A stretch of DNA of 10,020 bases from Clostridia bacterium. GTDB lineage: Bacteria > Bacillota > Clostridia > Christensenellales > Aristaeellaceae. This document shows positions 6,585 to 10,020 of this stretch, piece after piece. Below the pieces are notes generated by a model, which did not search any database, was not told the DNA's origin, and saw only the letters and a program-made list of their open reading frames with translations. Positions within the stretch are counted from its first letter, which is position 1; every line of letters begins with the position of its first letter. Location: positions 1-10,020 of the forward strand of contig JAEDIV010000097.1 of assembly GCA_016296675.1 (NCBI GenBank), given 5' to 3'. The translations under genes and the position numbers were made by a program.

Positions 6585-7520
6585 TTATAAAGACTCGATA
6601 AATTCCAAAGAACAGTTTTTAAGGCTATTGAGATTCTCCGCGTCCACCACAGTATCCTTATTTGTGTGGATTCGGTCTACATAAAGGATTCCGCGCTTTG
6701 TTTTTTTGCAGGCCATCACGGCGATTCCCAGTTTGAAGCTCGTCTGATCAGAATTGGCATGCGCCTTTTTTTCGGAAAGAAAATGAACGTCATTGAGCCC
6801 CGAATACGCGCGTCTGAACGCATCATACACCTCTTTCGCCTTGAATGCTTCCCTTTCGATGACGACGAAGCTCGATCCAAGTCCCACGCAGTCAAAATTG
6901 ATGATGGGCGTATGTAAGTAAATCTCCTTATGAGCTTTGGCAAAAGCCTTGCTTCCTTTTTTGCCGCGCTCCTCATTGTCAAAAAGGATGAACGCCGCTT
7001 TATCCCTGGCTTCCGGCTTCAGCCCCTTCGCAACGGAAAGAACCGCCACGACGCCTGAAGTATTGTCGTTATAATTCTTCCGGTTCTTTCTGCCCCTTAT
7101 GAACAGGAAGAAAAGAGCATAGTAAGTAAAAAGATATGCATACAAGGGAATCAGGCAATTGACCGTCTGACTGTAATCCAGCTTTACATAGCGCATAACA
7201 AGAAACGCAGCCAGGAAAGAGACCAGAAGAAACGGAATCAGCATACCGATCTGATATATCCAGAAAAGCGCTTTATCCTTTGGAAGCATCAGATTCGGCC
7301 ACGGGGACTGCCAAGGCGTATCATAATGCGCAGTAAAGATGACCTTTGCTGTCTCAGCATTCCCGATTACGATATTCTTGTGTCCATGGTCCTCTGAAAC
7401 AGAGGCATTCAGCCCGCATTCCCCGGCGTCTTTGATCACCCAATTTCGAAACGCTTCCTTCTGTTCATTCGAATTGCGGACCGGGAATTTTTGAATTAAG
7501 CTATCAAAAAACGCCTTCAT
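6585..7520 (-). CDS. M28-type zinc metallopeptidase with an inserted membrane hairpin
   Basis: Numbered from ATG 7520 (311 residues), the M28 ligands are all visible: His65 and Asp67 in TAHYDTP, Asp152 in NYNDNTSG, Glu183 (general base) and Glu184 in FDNEERG, Asp210 in NFDCVG, and His285 in IHTNKDT. M28 enzymes are two-zinc aminopeptidases or related hydrolases. Between the first and second motifs lie two strongly hydrophobic segments (about 88-109 and 121-141) followed by RGRKNRKN, so the catalytic domain is tied to the membrane through an insertion. The positive cluster suggests that the catalytic part faces the cytoplasm. An ATG two codons upstream is only 2 nt from GGAGG; ATG 7520 at 8 nt is the better start. 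It leads the operon with the CLC gene. The substrate is unknown. Confidence 0.82.
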   Translation of the reverse strand: MKAFFDSLIQKFPVRNSNEQKEAFRNWVIKDAGECGLNASVSEDHGHKNIVIGNAETAKVIFTAHYDTPWQSPWPNLMLPKDKALFWIYQIGMLIPFLLVSFLAAFLVMRYVKLDYSQTVNCLIPLYAYLFTYYALFFLFIRGRKNRKNYNDNTSGVVAVLSVAKGLKPEARDKAAFILFDNEERGKKGSKAFAKAHKEIYLHTPIINFDCVGLGSSFVVIEREAFKAKEVYDAFRRAYSGLNDVHFLSEKKAHANSDQTSFKLGIAVMACKKTKRGILYVDRIHTNKDTVVDAENLNSLKNCSLEFIESL

Positions 7521-7555
7521 TTGCATGTCCTCCGCGAAAGCTTTTGTACCGCGCT

Positions 7556-7584
7556 ATTATACCACCCGGTCTGTTAAGCATCAA
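7556..7584 (-). promoter_or_regulatory. Promoter of the peptidase/CLC operon
   Basis: On the minus strand TTGATG (7584-7579) and TATAAT (7561-7556) are separated by 17 bp. The -10 is perfect and lies 35 bp before the peptidase start. Confidence 0.8.
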
Positions 7585-7609
7585 GCGCAATCGGGTGTCA
7601 CATCAAAGC

Positions 7610-7638
7610 TTGATACGTTAAAACAAACGTGCTATAAT
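7610..7638 (+). promoter_or_regulatory. Promoter in front of the GNAT fragment, back-to-back with the peptidase promoter
   Basis: TTGATA (7610-7615) and TATAAT (7633-7638) are 17 bp apart on the plus strand. The -35 overlaps a small palindrome, ATCAA-AGC-TTGAT (7602-7614). The two divergent -35 boxes are 25 bp apart. The promoter looks intact although the gene after it is broken. Confidence 0.75.
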
Positions 7639-7662
7639 CTTTCCTCAAGGATGTGAGCAATC

Positions 7663-7884
7663 ACGCATATTACCTATCGCGAAGAACGGATTTCGAAGGA
7701 AGAATACATCTCCTTTTTGAAACGGACAGAACTCGGAAGCCAATATCCCAGGGAGCGGTTTGAAGAAAGAATTGAACGGCTTTTAAAAAACGCGCCTGTC
7801 TGCATAACGGCGAGGAATGAAAGCGATCTTCTGATCGGCGCAATTTTGGGTATTACGGATTTTGCATTCCGCTTGTTTCCGTGA
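7663..7884 (+). pseudogene. 5' fragment of a GNAT-type acetyltransferase gene
   Basis: The frame reads ITYREERISKEEYISFLKRT, then a segment with GSQYPRERFEERIERLL and NESDLLIGAILGITDFA, and stops at TGA 7882-7884 after about 70 codons. From memory of the family, this matches the first half of clostridial GNAT N-acetyltransferases, which continue past GxTDFAYWLF into the acetyl-CoA binding half; that half is absent here. The start is also lost: the only in-frame ATG (7651) is followed at once by TGA, and ACG 7663 stands where a start would be expected. It has its own promoter. I infer a dead remnant. The family call rests on recall, not a search. Confidence 0.65.
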
Positions 7885-7994
7885 TCGTTTCAGTCCTGAT
7901 TCTGAAAGAAGGCATTACACCCCTTCAGATTACAGGCGGCACGCTGATTCTCCTGTTTACGCTTTTAAACGAAATCCATCCAAAGAAAACCTGA
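7866..7994 (+). pseudogene. 3' end of an EamA/DMT-type transporter gene
   Basis: In another frame from the GNAT fragment, about 42 codons read IPLVSVIVSVLILKEGITPL and then QITGGTLILLFTLLNE before TGA 7992-7994. This matches the last two helices of EamA/DMT drug-metabolite transporters, with the ...S.L.L.E..T..Q..G..LI pattern that ends those proteins. No upstream part of the gene exists here. It starts within a few bases of where the GNAT similarity ends, so a deletion seems to have joined the two genes. Confidence 0.65.
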
Positions 7995-7998
7995 CCGG

Positions 7999-8027
7999 TT
8001 GCACATCTTCTTAAAAACAGATATAAT
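7999..8027 (+). promoter_or_regulatory. Promoter of the acyltransferase/phosphodiesterase operon
   Basis: TTGCAC (7999-8004) and TATAAT (8022-8027) are separated by 17 bp. The -35 starts 5 bp after the stop of the transporter remnant. AGGAGG (8049-8054) lies 6 nt before the acyltransferase ATG, making this a strong expression unit. Confidence 0.8.
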
Positions 8028-8060
8028 ACAAACAACGCTGCTTTTTCCAGGAGGAGATTT

Positions 8061-9095
8061 ATGAAAAAACGCATGCCATGGGCAGATGCGCTTCGCGGCC
8101 TTCTGATCCTTATGATCGTATACGGGCACACCGCCTCAAACGGCGATATGCTCAAATACTATGCGTACTCCTATCATGTAGCGGCTTTTTTCTTTTTGTC
8201 CGGCTTCCTGTTTTCAAAGGGCGAAGGCGGCTTTAAGACGTTTTTCAAAAAGAAGTTTTGCCAGCTTATGATCCCTTATTACATATTCTCCGCAATCAGC
8301 ATTCTTGTTTTCGCGCTTCTGGGTTCATTTGCCTCGGAAAAACTAAGCGTTACCATCAAGCACAGTGAGATCTATAAAAACGTCCTGGGCATGCTGTATG
8401 CAAGCGCTGTCGAAGGATACATGAAGTGGAATCTGCCGCTTTGGTTTCTGCCGTGCATGTTTGTAAGCCAGCTTCTGTATTACCCGATAGCGGAACCTGT
8501 AAAAAAGCTTATCCGGAAAAAGCAGCCTTTCGTTTTTCCGCTTCTTGTCCTGTCCTTAATGCTTCCGTATCTGGATTACTTTGTTTTCCGCGTTCGCGCG
8601 CTTCCCTTCCATATCGAATCCTCCGTTTTTCTTATGCCGTTTTTCCTTCTGGGCGCATGTATCCGCCATATGAACGTCGATTTTTGCGCAAACAACCTGA
8701 AAAAATGGGCGATATGCATTTTGCTTCTTGTTTTGGGCGCGCTCGCCGCACTGCGGTTCAACACTCAGGTGAATTATTTTCTTTCCTCCTACGGAAAAAT
8801 CACAGTGTTCTATTTGGCTGCGTTTTTATCTGTACTTGGCATATTCATGCTTTTTCAGCGCATATCCCTGTCACCGCTCATTTATCTTGGTCAGAACACA
8901 ATGCCCATTTTACTTATGCATAAATTCCCCGTCGTGCTTTTCCAAATCCTTCTCTCGTCTGTGTTTACAAAAACCGGTGCTGTGCACACCCTCGCTTCCG
9001 GTATAATTGCGGTCCTCAGCTGTGCTTTATGCCTGTGCGCCGGCCGAATCATTGAAAAATTTGCGCCGTTCATGCTGGGTAAAGATAAAAAATAA
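8061..9095 (+). CDS. Acyltransferase 3 family membrane protein (O-acetyltransferase type)
   Basis: The 344-residue protein begins WADALRGLLILMIVYGHT, the AT3 signature: Asp9, Arg12 and the catalytic His23. About ten hydrophobic helices follow, including the HVAAFFFLSGFLF segment (residues 39-51) and LPLWFLPCMF, both common in fucose- or sugar-O-acetyltransferase-like members. It has no fused SGNH domain. AT3 enzymes move acyl groups from a cytoplasmic donor to sugars or lipids on the outer face of the membrane. The strong promoter and AGGAGG site, and a 21-bp gap to a phosphodiesterase gene, show a two-gene operon. No polysaccharide biosynthesis genes are nearby, so the acceptor is unknown. 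The short GKDKK tail after the last helix is probably cytoplasmic. Confidence 0.85.
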   Translation: MKKRMPWADALRGLLILMIVYGHTASNGDMLKYYAYSYHVAAFFFLSGFLFSKGEGGFKTFFKKKFCQLMIPYYIFSAISILVFALLGSFASEKLSVTIKHSEIYKNVLGMLYASAVEGYMKWNLPLWFLPCMFVSQLLYYPIAEPVKKLIRKKQPFVFPLLVLSLMLPYLDYFVFRVRALPFHIESSVFLMPFFLLGACIRHMNVDFCANNLKKWAICILLLVLGALAALRFNTQVNYFLSSYGKITVFYLAAFLSVLGIFMLFQRISLSPLIYLGQNTMPILLMHKFPVVLFQILLSSVFTKTGAVHTLASGIIAVLSCALCLCAGRIIEKFAPFMLGKDKK

Positions 9096-9116
9096 ACTAT
9101 GCGGGAGGTACATTTC

Positions 9117-9890
9117 ATGGAAAACAAGGTCGTTCTCGTGCTCGTAGACGGTATGCGTCCGGACGGCGCATGCGCATGCGGACATCCGTTTGCCAATGCG
9201 CTTAAGTCCCTTTCGACCTGGTCAATGACCGCCAAAACCGTCATGCCCTCTGTAACCCTGCCCTGCCATATGTCGCTTTTCCATTCCGTCGATCCCGACC
9301 GTCACGGCGTGACCACAAACACTTATGTTCCCCAGGTTCGCCCGATCGAAGGACTGATCGACAGGCTCGATAAATTTGAAAAAAAGTGCGCTTTTTTCAA
9401 TACCTGGGAAGAGCTTCGCGATCTTTCAAGGCCCGATCATCTGCACACCTACGCCTGCATCAATCAGCACAAGCAGGAAGACACCGATACCAAAATCACC
9501 CTGGCCGCCATCGACTATATAAAGAAGGAAGATCCGGATTTCACCTTTATCTACCTTGGCGAAACCGATGAAGTCGGCGGACACTCGGTCGGCTGGATGA
9601 CCGATACATATCTTGCGTGCGTAAACAAAGCCTTTGCCTGCATAGAAAGAATATATGAAAGCCTTCCTCAAAACTATACGCTGATTGTCCTTGCGGATCA
9701 CGGCGGACACGACAGAAGCCATGGAACGAGCATGCCCGAAGATATGACAATCCCCGTTTATATGGCAGGACCGGCATTTGAAAAAGACAAGGAAATCGAT
9801 AACGTATCCATCAAAGACATAGCCCCGACCATTGCCAAGCTTTTACATGTCACTCCCGCCAAGGAATGGGAAGGAAATACGCTTGTTTAA
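9117..9890 (+). CDS. Alkaline phosphatase superfamily phosphodiesterase (NPP type), cytoplasmic
   Basis: The start at 9117 is chosen because GGGAGG ends 8 nt upstream; an in-frame ATG at 9099 would put that site inside the gene. The 257-residue product shows NPP-type metal sites: Asp11 in LVDGMRPD, Thr47 (nucleophile) in PSVTLPCHMS, Asp151 and His156 in GETDEVGGHSVG, Asp194-His195 in LADHGGH, and His202 in SHGT. DIAPTIAKLL near the end is also typical of the superfamily. Members hydrolyse phosphodiesters or transfer phosphate and sulfate groups. It lacks a signal peptide and is short, with only a small cap region, so it probably acts in the cytoplasm on a soluble substrate. It follows the acyltransferase by 21 bp and is the last gene before a terminator. 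The substrate cannot be told. Confidence 0.87.
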   Translation: MENKVVLVLVDGMRPDGACACGHPFANALKSLSTWSMTAKTVMPSVTLPCHMSLFHSVDPDRHGVTTNTYVPQVRPIEGLIDRLDKFEKKCAFFNTWEELRDLSRPDHLHTYACINQHKQEDTDTKITLAAIDYIKKEDPDFTFIYLGETDEVGGHSVGWMTDTYLACVNKAFACIERIYESLPQNYTLIVLADHGGHDRSHGTSMPEDMTIPVYMAGPAFEKDKEIDNVSIKDIAPTIAKLLHVTPAKEWEGNTLV

Positions 9891-9896
9891 GCGTAT
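9877..9896 (+). repeat. Stem-loop across the phosphodiesterase stop codon
   Basis: ATACGCTT (9877-9884) and AAGCGTAT (9889-9896) form a perfect 8-bp stem with a GTTT loop, and the TAA stop lies at the loop/stem edge. It is the first of four hairpins in a row. It may slow ribosomes or protect the message end; both are inferences. Confidence 0.55.
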
Positions 9897-9907
9897 GCGT
9901 GAGCAAC

Positions 9908-9934
9908 AAAAACGCCTTTTTCAAGGCGTTTTTC
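9908..9934 (+). terminator. Intrinsic terminator of the acyltransferase/phosphodiesterase operon
   Basis: AAAAACGCCTT (9908-9918) pairs perfectly with AAGGCGTTTTT (9923-9933) around a TTTC loop, giving a GC core followed by a U-run. It starts 17 bp after the stop codon. The A-tract also makes it usable from the other strand. Confidence 0.85.
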
Positions 9935-9937
9935 AAG

Positions 9938-9964
9938 CCATCAAAAAAGTACCTTTTTTGATGG
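9938..9964. terminator. Second perfect hairpin, possible bidirectional terminator
   Basis: CCATCAAAAAAG (9938-9949) pairs with CTTTTTTGATGG (9953-9964), a perfect 12-bp stem with a three-base TAC loop. It is AT-rich in the middle and GC at the base, unlike a normal terminator, so it may be part of a repeated palindromic unit instead. Confidence 0.5.
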
Positions 9965-9970
9965 AAAGGG

Positions 9971-10012
9971 CCGATCCCCTGAAATCCTTCGGGATTTCCG
10001 GGCGGGGATCGG
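9971..10012. repeat. Two-tier hairpin with a cTTCGg tetraloop
   Basis: CCGATCCCC (9971-9979) pairs with GGGGATCGG (10004-10012), and inside it GAAATCC (9981-9987) pairs with GGATTTC (9992-9998) around TTCG, forming the very stable C(UUCG)G tetraloop. An asymmetric internal loop (one base against five) separates the tiers. It has no T-tract within the window, which ends 8 bases later. It may be a structured RNA or a REP-like unit. Confidence 0.55.
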
Positions 10013-10020
10013 AAAGGGGA

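Noticed and set aside
7521..7662. Fluoride riboswitch upstream of the peptidase/CLC operon
   Set aside because: The leader between promoter and start is only about 30 bp, too short for a crcB RNA, and no matching conserved segments were seen.

Overview
The window looks like chromosome of a mid-GC Bacillota, most likely a gut-type Clostridia member. The evidence is indirect: strong AGGAGG-type ribosome binding sites, TTGACA/TATAAT promoters with 17-bp spacers, a Bacillus-type LexA box, a YolD plus Y-family polymerase cassette, and many AT-tailed hairpin terminators. No rRNA, tRNA, CRISPR array or complete insertion sequence was seen.

Layout. (1) Positions 1-936 hold the C-terminal part of a fumarate reductase/succinate dehydrogenase-type flavoprotein, with a GC-rich, highly biased codon use unlike the rest. 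(2) Positions 937-1183 contain a small non-coding element with 10-bp terminal inverted repeats around a very strong GC-rich hairpin (MITE-like). (3) On the minus strand, 1184-1984 is a NodB-type carbohydrate deacetylase without a signal peptide. (4) On the minus strand, 2105-4033 is an SOS-type two-gene cassette: a Y-family translesion polymerase followed by a YolD-like protein, behind a near-perfect promoter whose -35 box abuts a LexA box. (5) The 309-bp gap to the next, divergent gene also holds a 25-bp imperfect palindrome repeated twice. (6) 4343-5284 (+) is a FliB/YkgJ-type cysteine-cluster protein, ending at a bidirectional terminator shared with (7) a minus-strand operon (7520 to 5338) of a membrane-embedded M28-type metallopeptidase and a CLC anion transporter that resembles the fluoride branch. 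(8) 7521-8060 has two back-to-back promoters and a gene scar: the 5' end of a GNAT acetyltransferase joined to the 3' end of an EamA/DMT transporter. (9) 8061-9890 (+) is a two-gene operon of an acyltransferase-3 membrane protein and an alkaline-phosphatase-superfamily phosphodiesterase, followed by a train of four hairpins to the end of the window.

How the parts fit. The polymerase/YolD pair is readable as a DNA-damage response unit. The acyltransferase/phosphodiesterase pair suggests modification of an envelope or small phosphorylated substrate, but the substrate cannot be read from sequence. The peptidase/CLC pair shares a 14-nt junction and is probably co-translated. No single novel multi-gene system is evident. 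The most unusual items are the duplicated operator-like palindrome next to the SOS promoter, the GNAT-EamA fusion scar, the membrane-inserted M28 peptidase coupled to a CLC-F-like transporter without a fluoride riboswitch, the MITE-like element, and the terminal hairpin train.
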